64,000 nt of DNA, taken from NCBI RefSeq assembly GCF_036345155.1, contig NZ_CP107772.1:10416001-10480000 (forward strand), written 5' to 3'. Numbering within the stretch: position 1 is the stretch's first letter; every line of letters begins with the position of its first letter. The notes under the pieces were generated by a model. That model was not told the origin of the DNA. It saw only the letters and a list, made by a program, of their open reading frames with translations, and did no database searches. The stretch comes from Streptomyces sp. NBC_00582 (lineage in GTDB: Bacteria; Actinomycetota; Actinomycetes; Streptomycetales; Streptomycetaceae). Made by a program: the position numbers and the translations under genes. Positions 8,086-15,472 of the stretch are shown in pieces.

Positions 8086-8931
8086 GTGCGTACCGCCAAC
8101 CTGTCCGGGCGTCTTGTCATCATCAAGGACGACGAGACCGCCGTGGACGTGGAACAGGCCAGCAACGGCCTGTTCGGCCCCGACCCCCAGGGCGTCTATG
8201 CGCGCTGGGCCGACTTCCGCGCCTGGGCGGCCGGCGCCTATCTGTCCGGAGGGCGGCCCTTCACCGCCGCAGAACTGGGTTCGCCCGCCCCGGCCCCGCG
8301 TCAACTGCTCGCGGTGGGCCTCAACTACCGGGCGCATGCCGACGAGTCCGGCTTCGCCGTCCCCGACACGCTGCCGCCCGTGTTCACCAAGTACGTCTCC
8401 AGCATCACCGGTCCCGTCACCGAGGTGCGGCTGCCGGAGGGCGGTCACACGGACTGGGAGGTCGAGCTCGTCGCCGTCATCGGCGAGCACGCCTACCGTG
8501 TCGGCGAGGACGACGCCTGGCGGTACGTCGCCGGACTGACGGCGGGCCAGGACATCTCGGAACGCATCACCCAACTGCAGGGCCCGGCACCCCAGTTCGG
8601 TCTGGGCAAGTCCTTCCCGGGCTTCACCCCGATGGGTCCCTACCTGGTCACTCCGGACGCGTTCGCCGACTCCGACGACATCGAACTGGGCTGCACGATC
8701 AACGGCGAAGAGGTGCAGAAGGGCCGCACCCGCGACCTCGTCTTCTCCGTACCCGCTCTCGTGTCCCGGCTGTCGCACATCGTGCCGTTGCTCCCCGGGG
8801 ACGTCATCTTCACCGGCACCCCGGCCGGCGTCGGCCTGGGCCGCACCCCCCAGCGCTGGCTCACCGACGGCGACGTCCTCGTCAGCCACATCGAGGGCAT
8901 CGGCGAACTGCGTCAGACCTTCCGCGCCTGA
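8086..8931 (+). CDS. Fumarylacetoacetate hydrolase-family protein
   Basis: A 281-residue FAH-fold protein. It has the lead strand LLAVGLNYRAHADESG, the metal-binding region WEVELVAVIG, the TPMGPYLVTPDAF segment and the signature GDVIFTGTPAGVG. Members hydrolyse or decarboxylate oxo-acids after aromatic ring cleavage, using Mg or Mn. The GTG start at 8086 follows AAGGAG, so the 15 codons upstream are not used. Position between hydroxylase and extradiol dioxygenase suggests action on the ring-cleavage product or its downstream hydratase/decarboxylase steps. Confidence 0.85.
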   Translation: MRTANLSGRLVIIKDDETAVDVEQASNGLFGPDPQGVYARWADFRAWAAGAYLSGGRPFTAAELGSPAPAPRQLLAVGLNYRAHADESGFAVPDTLPPVFTKYVSSITGPVTEVRLPEGGHTDWEVELVAVIGEHAYRVGEDDAWRYVAGLTAGQDISERITQLQGPAPQFGLGKSFPGFTPMGPYLVTPDAFADSDDIELGCTINGEEVQKGRTRDLVFSVPALVSRLSHIVPLLPGDVIFTGTPAGVGLGRTPQRWLTDGDVLVSHIEGIGELRQTFRA

Positions 8932-8984
8932 GCGCGGCTCAGCCCCCCCCGCATCCGGACCCTTTAGCGCCCTGGAGTTCCACC

Positions 8985-9905
8985 ATGGCCCTGCATCGTC
9001 TCTCCTCGATCGTCATGGGTGTCCCCAACACCCACGAGACGATCGCCTACTACACCGACTTCGGGCTGGCGCCCGAGTCGGACGGCTGGTTCAGCACCCG
9101 CGACGGAGGCCGCCAGCTGCGCGTCGTCCACGCGCCGACCCGCCGTCTCGTCGAGCTCACCGTCGGAGTCGACACCCCCGACGATCTCGCCGCGACCGCG
9201 GCGAGGCTCGAACGGCTCGGTGTCCCCTCCGACTTCGACGACAAGACGCTCACGGCGTACGAGAAGATCACCGGCGTGCGCGTGGTCCTGCGCGTCGAAC
9301 CCCGCGTCCACCAGCCGGAAATCCCGGCCACCCCCTACAACGGCCCGGGACGGTTGGAGCGGGTGGGAACGCGCGCGCCCGGAATCGAACGGGTCACGCC
9401 CGTCCGCCCCCGGAAGCTGGGGCACGCCGTCCTGGGCACCACGGACTTCGAGGCCACCACTGGCTTCTTCCTCGAAGGACTCGGCTTCAAGCTGTCGGAC
9501 CGGATGGGTACCGTCGGTGCCTTCATGCGCTGCTCCACCGACCACCACAACGTCCTCGTCCTGTCGGCGCCGGTGCCGTTCCTGCACCACACCTCCTGGC
9601 AGGTCGACGACGTCGACGAGGTCGGGCGCGGTGCCAAGGCCATGCTGGACGACCATCCCGAACGGCACGTCTGGGGCCTCGGCCGCCACCACGTCGGCTC
9701 CAACTTCTTCTGGTACCTGAAGGACCCGGCCGGCAACTTCTCCGAGTACTACTCCGACCTGGACTGCATCGTCGACGACCAGCTCTGGAAGCCCGAGGTC
9801 TTCGAAGGGGCCAAAGGCCTGTTCAACTGGGGGCCGCCCCTGCCGCCCTCCTTCCTCAAGCCCGACGACCTGGCCGAGCTGATGACCGGCTCGCACAGCG
9901 GCTGA
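8985..9905 (+). CDS. Type I extradiol ring-cleavage dioxygenase (two-domain VOC)
   Basis: A 306-residue protein with two VOC modules. The C-terminal module carries the iron ligands H147 (LGHAVLG), H202 (HHTSWQV) and E254 (NFSEYYSD), the 2-His-1-Glu facial triad of BphC/HsaC-type enzymes, spaced as in the family. It would cleave a catechol made by the upstream hydroxylase at the meta position with O2. Its last third is repeated at 30641-30976, and a shorter echo of its last codons is at 10683-10728. Confidence 0.88.
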   Translation: MALHRLSSIVMGVPNTHETIAYYTDFGLAPESDGWFSTRDGGRQLRVVHAPTRRLVELTVGVDTPDDLAATAARLERLGVPSDFDDKTLTAYEKITGVRVVLRVEPRVHQPEIPATPYNGPGRLERVGTRAPGIERVTPVRPRKLGHAVLGTTDFEATTGFFLEGLGFKLSDRMGTVGAFMRCSTDHHNVLVLSAPVPFLHHTSWQVDDVDEVGRGAKAMLDDHPERHVWGLGRHHVGSNFFWYLKDPAGNFSEYYSDLDCIVDDQLWKPEVFEGAKGLFNWGPPLPPSFLKPDDLAELMTGSHSG

Positions 9906-9919
9906 GTCCGGGAAGCGCT

Positions 9920-10662
9920 GTGTCCAAGGAGTATCTGGTGCTCACCGCCAGGGACCCCGACAGACATGTCGAGTGTCAGGACTACGTGATCCACCGTCAC
10001 GCGCCGGCGGTCATGAGTCACCGTGCCTTCCAGGGAGTGTTCAAGCGGTACGTCGCGCATCGGCCGGTCCGACTCGGCGTCCGCACGGACTCGCTTCATC
10101 TCTATGGCGCACGTCCCGACATCCCTTTGATCGTCGAGCATGTCTGCGAGGACGCCTCACTCTTCCGTCGGGCGCTCCAGGACGATGACCACAAGGCGGC
10201 GATCAAGCCCGACGAGGAGTACATAGGCCGGGAGTTCCTGAGCGGGCCCCCGATGGTGATCGAGACGACGGAGACGGAGATCTTCGCGGGGTCAGGCGCC
10301 GGCCTGTTCCACGTCTTCGACTTCCGGAAACGCCATCCCGAAACCAGTCCGGACGGCTTCTCCTCCTGGCTCGACGAAGAAGGCAGCGCCCTCGCCGCTT
10401 CAGCTGAGTTCAGGTCGGTGGTCTCCCGGCGCGTCCACAACCTCGTCAGCAAGGACGAGGCGGTCTACGCGGAGGACGGCGGCACCGGTGCCTCTACGGG
10501 CCGGGCGTACGACGCCGGCACCGAGACGTGGACGGACTCCTTGGAAGACCTGGCTCGCGCCTGCACCCGGAGACGTGGACGAGGCACAAGGGACACGTGG
10601 ACGCCGTGTCGAGCTTCTCCCTCGTCACCGCCGAGCACGTCCTGATCGCCGACCGGCGCTGA
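9920..10662 (+). pseudogene. EthD-like dimeric alpha-beta barrel protein, frameshifted near the end
   Basis: The frame runs MSKEYLVLTARDPDRH, QDYVIHRHAPAVMS and LFHVFDFRKRHPE, the look of a double EthD/ferredoxin-like barrel protein of about 240 residues. After EDLAR (near 10560) this frame becomes Arg-rich. A neighbouring frame continues sensibly as LHPETWTRHKGHVDAVSSF and VTAEHVLIADRR before TGA at 10662. A one-base indel therefore probably breaks the last 35 codons. Small barrels of this type often assist or perform oxidations without cofactors; role unknown. It follows the dioxygenase by 14 bp. Confidence 0.6.
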
Positions 10663-10682
10663 GGGGTGCCCCTTCGCCTTCA

Positions 10683-10728
10683 TCGGGTCCGACGACCTGG
10701 CCGGTCCGATGGCTGGTTCGCACAGCAG
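10683..10728 (+). pseudogene. Short remnant of the extradiol dioxygenase 3' end
   Basis: The stretch reads SDDLAGPMAGSHS, matching PDDLAELMTGSHS at the end of the dioxygenase at 8985-9905. The nucleotide match includes GACGACCTGGCCG and TCGCACAGC. It sits directly before the ABM gene, and suggests an extra dioxygenase copy once preceded that gene. Confidence 0.55.
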
Positions 10729-10755
10729 ACAGCCAGACACCTCAGAGGAGTTCAC

Positions 10756-11130
10756 ATGATCGAGCTCAGGGATCTCGATGTCTCGACCCCGTTCCTGGCA
10801 CAACTCCAGGCCGCGGACGACGGACAGCCCGTCACACTCGTCAACACCTTCGTCGCCCCGGAAGGGAAGATCGACGAGGTCATCGACGTCTGGCGCCAGG
10901 ACTCCGTCATCATGAAGGCGCAGCCCGGCTTCATCTCCGCCCAGCTGTACCGGGGCATCGGCGACAGCCGCATCCTCACCAACGTGGCCGTCTGGGAGAA
11001 CCTGACATGCCTCCGGGACGCGTTCATGCGCGAGGAGTTCCAGAAGACGCTCACGCTCTACCCCGACGAGTCGATCGCTCACCCGATCGTGGTGCGCAAG
11101 GTGGCGGTTCCTGGGGTGTGTGTCGCATGA
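10756..11130 (+). CDS. ABM-domain protein (antibiotic biosynthesis monooxygenase fold), copy 1
   Basis: A 124-residue ferredoxin-like barrel: VTLVNTFVAPEGKIDEVID, then QPGFISAQLYRG and NVAVWENLTCLRDAF. ABM proteins are small dimers that oxidise anthrone/quinol-type substrates without cofactors or degrade heme. The start follows CAGAGGAGTTCAC. A close paralogue of identical length is at 33741-34115. The stop overlaps the next ABM gene (ATGA), so the two may form a heteromeric barrel. Confidence 0.8.
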   Translation: MIELRDLDVSTPFLAQLQAADDGQPVTLVNTFVAPEGKIDEVIDVWRQDSVIMKAQPGFISAQLYRGIGDSRILTNVAVWENLTCLRDAFMREEFQKTLTLYPDESIAHPIVVRKVAVPGVCVA

Positions 11131-11525
11131 CCTCTCAGACCGCGGGCGCGGGCGACCTCACGTTCTCCGAACTCGATCCCGGGCAGGACTTCTTCACCCA
11201 GGTGGCCCTCGACAGCGGCCCCTGCACGCTCCTCGACATCGTGGTGTCTCCGCCGGGAGCGCACGACGCCGTCCTGGAACAGTGGCGCCGCCACGCGGAC
11301 CACATGGTGACTCAGCCCGGGTTCATCCGCGCCCAGCTGCATCGGTCGACGGGCGGTGACGGGAACACGATCGTCAACCTGGCCGTCTGGGAGTCCCCCG
11401 CCCCGCTCCTCGCCGCCGTCACCACACCCGGGTTCGCTGCCATCGCGACGGAGTACCCGGCGGGTGCGGTCTGCACACGTCAGCTCCTGGCCGAGGAGGC
11501 GGTCGAGGGTATCTGCGTGGCATGA
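11127..11525 (+). CDS. ABM-domain protein, second of a coupled pair
   Basis: A 132-residue ABM-fold protein (CTLLDIVVSPPGAHDAVLEQW, TQPGFIRAQLHRS, NLAVWESPAPLLAAV). It is about as long as its upstream neighbour and aligns through the PGF...AQL and N-AVWE motifs, so it is a diverged tandem duplicate. The ATG overlaps the upstream TGA. Two strong hairpins follow its stop, so it ends the rightward operon that begins with the flavin reductase. Confidence 0.78.
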   Translation: MTSQTAGAGDLTFSELDPGQDFFTQVALDSGPCTLLDIVVSPPGAHDAVLEQWRRHADHMVTQPGFIRAQLHRSTGGDGNTIVNLAVWESPAPLLAAVTTPGFAAIATEYPAGAVCTRQLLAEEAVEGICVA

Positions 11526-11530
11526 GCCGA

Positions 11531-11563
11531 CCCGTGGTGGCCGCGCCGCACGGCCACCACGGG
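11531..11563 (+). terminator. Hairpin, 12-bp perfect stem
   Basis: CCCGTGGTGGCC pairs perfectly with GGCCACCACGGG across a 9-base loop, six bases after the ABM stop codon. No U-tract, as is common in actinomycetes. Confidence 0.65.
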
Positions 11564-11571
11564 TCACTGCC

Positions 11572-11611
11572 AAGGCCCGCGCAAGGCGTCCGAACGCCTT
11601 GCGCGGGCCTT
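11572..11611. terminator. Hairpin, 17-bp perfect stem
   Basis: AAGGCCCGCGCAAGGCG (11572-11588) pairs perfectly with its complement at 11595-11611 over a 6-base loop. The AA/TT ends make it usable in both directions: for the rightward ABM operon and for the leftward flavoprotein remnant. Confidence 0.8.
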
Positions 11612-11639
11612 GTGCGTGGCGGGGCCCACCGACCGGCGC

Positions 11640-11837
11640 CGGCCCCGGCGAAGGGAGCATGAGGTGGGCGGCGTCGCCGATGAGGGTGACACCCGGCTTG
11701 CTCTCCCAGGTCAGGCCGGCGGGGAGCGGCATGATCGGACGGGGCAGGATCGCCTCGTCGCAGGAGCGGATGAGGTGCGTCAGCCGCGGGGCCCAGTCGT
11801 AGCCACGTCCGTCCGCCTCTGCCTCAGCGGATGCCAT
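11640..11837 (-). pseudogene. FAD-dependent aromatic monooxygenase, C-terminal fragment
   Basis: Leftward translation gives GYDWAPRLTHLIRSCDEAI, then GLTWESKPGVTLIGDAAHLM. GDAAH is the second FAD/ribityl motif of class A flavoprotein hydroxylases. The N-terminal two thirds are absent and the sequence loses similarity after MLPS, so this is a remnant. Much of the same frame continues over the ABM genes as a shadow. Confidence 0.65.
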
Positions 11838-11966
11838 TCCCTCAAGTTTCCGTCGTCGTGGTCCACCCGTTCCCCTGACGCATCGGCCGGTGACGGGATG
11901 CAGTCCGAACGGGCCGCCCCCTCCGCGCTCCCGCTTGCGAGGGGGCGGCTCCGCTCTGTCGGCTGA

Positions 11967-12239
11967 TCAGGCCTTCCCCACCATCTGGGCCAGTTCCGCG
12001 GCGTTCTGACTGAAGTCGATCTCGTGGATGGCGTCGAAGGGGAAGCCGACCCGCTCGAACTCCGCCTCGACGGCCTTGGCGTTCTCGGCCTCGTAGACGG
12101 TGACGATGAACCCGGTGTCGGTGTTCACGTACAGATGCCGGAAGGTCGCGTGCACCTGCTGGGCGACCTCCGGCGCGTTGCCCGCGATCTCCTCCTCGGA
12201 GAGGCCCGGCGCCTGGTGAAGGCTCAGGTACAGAGGCAT
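11967..12239 (-). CDS. DUF4242 (SCO4226-like) small protein
   Basis: A 90-residue protein: MPLYLSLHQAPGLSEEEI, TFRHLYVNTDTGFIVTVYEA and ELAQMVGKA. It matches the small ferredoxin-like barrel family typified by the nickel-binding SCO4226 of Streptomyces. The internal ATG at 12239 is chosen because AAGGAG precedes it. It is transcribed away from the IclR gene, and the shared 22-bp motif at 12264 lies just upstream, so it is probably under the same control as the gentisate operons. Biochemical role unknown. Confidence 0.7.
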   Translation of the reverse strand: MPLYLSLHQAPGLSEEEIAGNAPEVAQQVHATFRHLYVNTDTGFIVTVYEAENAKAVEAEFERVGFPFDAIHEIDFSQNAAELAQMVGKA

Positions 12240-12263
12240 GGCAGTACTCCTTCGTTGGTGCAA

Positions 12264-12285
12264 TGTATCATGATGCAGAACACTG
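12264..12285 (+). promoter_or_regulatory. IclR-regulon motif, site 1
   Basis: TGTATCATGATGCAGAAC followed by ACTG. It matches 19 of 22 bases at 24792-24813 and is related to 20806-20827. It lies in the 113-bp gap between the divergent DUF4242 and IclR genes, as expected for an autoregulated IclR operator. Confidence 0.55.
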
Positions 12286-12352
12286 TCCCGTCCACTGAAA
12301 CGTTATGGCAAGACTCGTGGGGACTGGACATCCCTGCGCTACTGTGCTCTGC

Positions 12353-13153
12353 GTGGATCAGACATCGGGGACCAACAGCGACGAGCCCAACTCCGCCAGC
12401 CGCCCGGCAGGCCTCATCGGAGCCGTCGACAACGTGCTGCGCCTGCTGCGCATGTTCGAGAACCATGAAATGATCCGGGTCAACCAGGTGGCCCGGGACA
12501 TGGGCCTGTCGCGGTCGACGGTCCACCGCATGCTGGCCACGCTCAGCCACCACAACTTCGTGGCGCAGGACGAGTTCTCCCGCGCCTACAAGCCCGGCCC
12601 CGCGCTTGTGGACATCGGCCTGTCGGTCGTCGCGAACATGGACATCCGCGCCATCGCACACGGCGCCCTCGTGCGCCTGCGGGACGAGACCGACGAGACC
12701 GTGCAGCTGGCCACCCTCCGCGGCACGGAGGTCCTGTACATCGACAGTGTCGAGAGCAACCAGGTCGTACGGACCAGCAGCCGTACCGGCTGGACGCTCC
12801 CGGCCCACGCGACCGCCGCGGGGAAGGCCCTGCTCGCGGAGCTCGGTGACGAGGAACTGGAGGCCCGCTATCCCTCGGAGGAACTGCAGGCCCCCACGTC
12901 GCGTGCCCCCCAGACGCGGGAGGAACTCCGCAAACAACTGGCCGACGTGCGGCTGCGCGGCTACGCGGTCAACGACGCGGAAAGCGAGGCCGACGTCAGC
13001 GCGGTCGCGGCGGTGGTCCGCGACAAGCACGGCCGGCCCCGGGCGGCCGTGGCCACGACGGCGCCCCGGTCTCGGGTCGACGACAACTGGATCACCGCCG
13101 CGGCGTCTGCGACGGTCCGCATCGCACGCGAGCTCAGCGACCGCATCGGCTGA
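12353..13153 (+). CDS. IclR-family regulator, probable controller of the gentisate-type operons
   Basis: A 266-residue regulator with an N-terminal winged helix (VDNVLRLLRMFENHE, VNQVARDMGLSRSTVHRML) and a C-terminal GAF-like effector domain (RGTEVLYIDSVESNQVVR, PAHATAAGKALLAEL, LRGYAVNDAESEADVSAVAA). GTG at 12353 is preferred; an upstream ATG at 12305 would add a poorly conserved leader and no clear ribosome site is visible for either. IclR proteins in aromatic pathways usually sense a pathway acid. The shared motif near its own promoter and two catabolic operons supports this role. Confidence 0.85.
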   Translation: MDQTSGTNSDEPNSASRPAGLIGAVDNVLRLLRMFENHEMIRVNQVARDMGLSRSTVHRMLATLSHHNFVAQDEFSRAYKPGPALVDIGLSVVANMDIRAIAHGALVRLRDETDETVQLATLRGTEVLYIDSVESNQVVRTSSRTGWTLPAHATAAGKALLAELGDEELEARYPSEELQAPTSRAPQTREELRKQLADVRLRGYAVNDAESEADVSAVAAVVRDKHGRPRAAVATTAPRSRVDDNWITAAASATVRIARELSDRIG

Positions 13154-13170
13154 CGAGTTTCGCTCCGCGT

Positions 13171-13205
13171 GTCGGTGGCCCCGGGCCGGGCTCGGGGCCA
13201 CCGAC
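13171..13205. terminator. Bidirectional hairpin between convergent genes
   Basis: GTCGGTGGCCCCG pairs with CGGGGCCACCGAC over a 9-base loop. It lies between the ends of the rightward IclR gene and the leftward MBL-fold gene, so it can serve both. Confidence 0.75.
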
Positions 13206-13223
13206 GGGAGCGACGTGCGTCCC

Positions 13224-13874
13224 TCACACAGCCGTCGCCGCGGCGTGGTCGAGAACCTGGATGGTGCATCGCTCGGGGCCCAGGTTCCGGAACAGCTGCT
13301 GGTGCAGTTGCCGATGGACGGCGGCCAGTCCTGCCTGGTGGATGGGGATCGCGACGCGGGGGGCCACGACCCGCAGGTAGTCGATCGCCTCGCTCGCCTT
13401 CATCCACGGGCCTCCGGTCGGCAGGAGCAGGATGTCCACCGGCTGCGGCGAGAGGACGAAGGCGTCGCCCGGGTGGAGCAGCCGGCCGTCGACGAGATAG
13501 CCGTTGTTGTGGGCGCATGGCAGGTCGGGGTGGATGACCGCGTGGTCGCCGGCCAGCACCTGAACAGGAACCTCGGCGACGGTGACGGTGTCTCCCTCAC
13601 CGACGGTCTCGTGCGCCAGCCCGGCGTCCTGCAGAAGCTTGCCGCTGCCAGGGTCCGCGATCAGCCGGGCAGCGGGGTTCTGGGCCAGCAGGGGTGCCAG
13701 CCGGGCGACGTCGACGTGGTCGGGGTGCTCATGGGTGATCAGTACGGCATCGAGGTCGCGTACGCCTTCGAAGTCGGTCGAGTAGGCGCCCGGATCGAAG
13801 AGCAGCCGGACGGTGCCGGCGTCGCGCTCGATCTCGACCAGGACGCAGGCGTGTCCGAAGTGGGTGATCTTCAT
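13224..13874 (-). CDS. MBL-fold metallohydrolase
   Basis: A 216-residue metallo-beta-lactamase-fold protein with the metal motif HEHPDHVD (H48, H50, D52, H53), GDHAVIHPD, the later ligand in LLHPGDAFVL and a final PIHQAGLAAVHRQ. This short form resembles UPF0173-like hydrolases that open lactones or thioesters. It is the last gene of the leftward gentisate operon, 35 bp beyond the isomerase. A role in hydrolysing a lactone or CoA thioester side product is a guess. Confidence 0.75.
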   Translation of the reverse strand: MKITHFGHACVLVEIERDAGTVRLLFDPGAYSTDFEGVRDLDAVLITHEHPDHVDVARLAPLLAQNPAARLIADPGSGKLLQDAGLAHETVGEGDTVTVAEVPVQVLAGDHAVIHPDLPCAHNNGYLVDGRLLHPGDAFVLSPQPVDILLLPTGGPWMKASEAIDYLRVVAPRVAIPIHQAGLAAVHRQLHQQLFRNLGPERCTIQVLDHAAATAV

Positions 13875-13908
13875 GGTGTACTCCGATGGACGGGAGGAAT
13901 CGTGGGTG

Positions 13909-14646
13909 TCACAGCCACGGGGGCAGGAGGGGGAGACCTGGCGGTGAACAGGTGAGGCCGACACCGGGGGCCCGCCCGGTGAGCCAGCCCAGGAGCTCGG
14001 CGGTGGTGCCCTTCACCTCCGTCATGCTGCCGAGAGGTTTGCTCGGCCGGGTCATCAAGGGTGTACCGCCCGGCTGGGTGCGAATGATCAGGGCCGGGCA
14101 GCCGTCGCGTCCGGCCAGAGTGGTGACGACGTCGGGGAGCAGCGCCATGGCCAGGGCGTTGGGGAGCGCGGCGAACGTGACGCCGGTGCCCAGGTCGACG
14201 AGGTGGATCCAAACTTCGCGGACGCGCAGCCACGGGACGAGGGACGCCGGGACCGTACGGCCCTGCGCGGTGCGGACGGTCCGTGCCCAGGCCGCGTCCG
14301 GCATCCCCGCCAGGGAGTCCTGAAGCCGAGCGGAGCTGTCGTGGACGTCCTTGAGAATCACCTGCGCAGAACGCTGGGCGCCTTCCTCGATGTCGCGCAG
14401 CCGCCCGGACGCACCGTGCGGGTACATCGGCGTCTCCACGCCCGTGGTGGCCCAGGTGACCAGGTTGTTCAGGGCGTCGGCGTTGCGCGCCAGGTGCGTG
14501 AGCAGGTGGGCCGTCGTCCAGCCGGGAAGAGCCGACGGACCGCTCACCCAGGTTTCGGGTGCCTGGTCCAGTTCGGCGTCGAGCAGGCTTGTGCCGGCCG
14601 CGAGCCATTCGAGCAGGAGCGGGCGGGGTGCGGGTTCACGCGCCAT
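13909..14646 (-). CDS. Mycothiol-dependent maleylpyruvate isomerase-family protein
   Basis: A 245-residue DinB-fold protein: the N-terminal helical bundle has WLAAGTSLLDAELDQAP, GWTTAHLLTHLARNADAL (H in the metal-binding TTAHLLTHLARNADAL segment typical of MDMPI) and VREVWIHLVDLG. The C-terminal domain covers LIIRTQPGG to the end. MDMPI converts maleylpyruvate, the gentisate ring-cleavage product, to fumarylpyruvate with mycothiol. Its ATG overlaps the end of the FAH gene by 11 bases, and the flanking gentisate dioxygenase and hydrolase agree with this role. Confidence 0.85.
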   Translation of the reverse strand: MAREPAPRPLLLEWLAAGTSLLDAELDQAPETWVSGPSALPGWTTAHLLTHLARNADALNNLVTWATTGVETPMYPHGASGRLRDIEEGAQRSAQVILKDVHDSSARLQDSLAGMPDAAWARTVRTAQGRTVPASLVPWLRVREVWIHLVDLGTGVTFAALPNALAMALLPDVVTTLAGRDGCPALIIRTQPGGTPLMTRPSKPLGSMTEVKGTTAELLGWLTGRAPGVGLTCSPPGLPLLPPWL

Positions 14647-15472
14647 CGGGCTTCTCCTGGACGCAGTGGTTACGGCACTCACCGAGTCCCTCGATCCGGG
14701 TGGTGAGGAGGGTTCCGTCGCTGAGGTATTCCTTGGGCTCGCGGGCATGGCCCACGCCGCCGGGAGTGCCGGTGGCGATGACGTCCCCGGGTTCGAGGGT
14801 GATGATCGTCGACAGGTAGGACACCAGGGCGGCCGGGTCGAAGACCAGGTCACCGGTGTCGGCCTTCTGCTTGGTCTCGCCGTCGACCACGGTGGTGAGC
14901 CGACGCGAGCCGGTACCGGCCTCGTCCGCGGTCACCAGGACCGGTCCGAACGGCGTGGTGGCCTCGAAGTTCTTGCCCTGGAGCCATTCCTTGGTGCGGT
15001 ACTGCCAGTCCCGGGCCGTGACGTCGTTGAGGACCGAGTAACCGGCGATGAGCCCCGCGGCCTCCGCCACGGAGACGTTGCGGGAACGTGCCCCGACGAC
15101 GACCGCCATCTCGCCTTCCCAGTCCACGGCCTGCGAGGCGGCCGGCAGCACGATGTCGTCGTACGCACCGATGAGGACGGCGGGGAACTTGGCGAACAGC
15201 GTGGGGTATTCGGGGAGGTCCCTTCCCATCTCGGTGATGTGCGTGCGGTAGTTCAGGCCCACGCAGAAGATCTTCTGCGGGCGGGGAACGACGGGCGCGT
15301 AGTCGAGTGTCTCCAGGGCGTGCCGGGTGCCGTCGGCGGCGGCGGCGAGCTCCTGCCAGCCGTCTTCGGCGAGCAGCGCGCCGACATCCGGGTGACCGGT
15401 CTCCACCGCCTCCGTCTGGTCGATGCGGACGGCGGCCGTGCCGGAGCCAGTGCGGATGGTGGCGAGCTTCAC
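14636..15472 (-). CDS. Fumarylpyruvate hydrolase-like FAH-family enzyme
   Basis: A 278-residue FAH-fold protein: IFCVGLNYRTHITEMG, DWEGEMAVVVG, YSVLNDVTARDWQYRTKEW, NFEATTPFGPVLVTADE and GDVIATGTPGGVGHARE. These are the metal and substrate segments of acylpyruvate hydrolases. In the gentisate pathway such an enzyme splits fumarylpyruvate into fumarate and pyruvate. The GTG start overlaps the dioxygenase stop (GTGA), with GGGAG upstream. It is placed between ring-cleavage dioxygenase and maleylpyruvate isomerase, the classical three-step set. Confidence 0.87.
   Translation of the reverse strand: MKLATIRTGSGTAAVRIDQTEAVETGHPDVGALLAEDGWQELAAAADGTRHALETLDYAPVVPRPQKIFCVGLNYRTHITEMGRDLPEYPTLFAKFPAVLIGAYDDIVLPAASQAVDWEGEMAVVVGARSRNVSVAEAAGLIAGYSVLNDVTARDWQYRTKEWLQGKNFEATTPFGPVLVTADEAGTGSRRLTTVVDGETKQKADTGDLVFDPAALVSYLSTIITLEPGDVIATGTPGGVGHAREPKEYLSDGTLLTTRIEGLGECRNHCVQEKPDGA

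Noticed and set aside
7686..9905. A 739-codon rightward frame ending with the extradiol dioxygenase
   Set aside because: Only the part from 8985 is coding; the earlier part is an out-of-frame reading of the hydroxylase and FAH genes.
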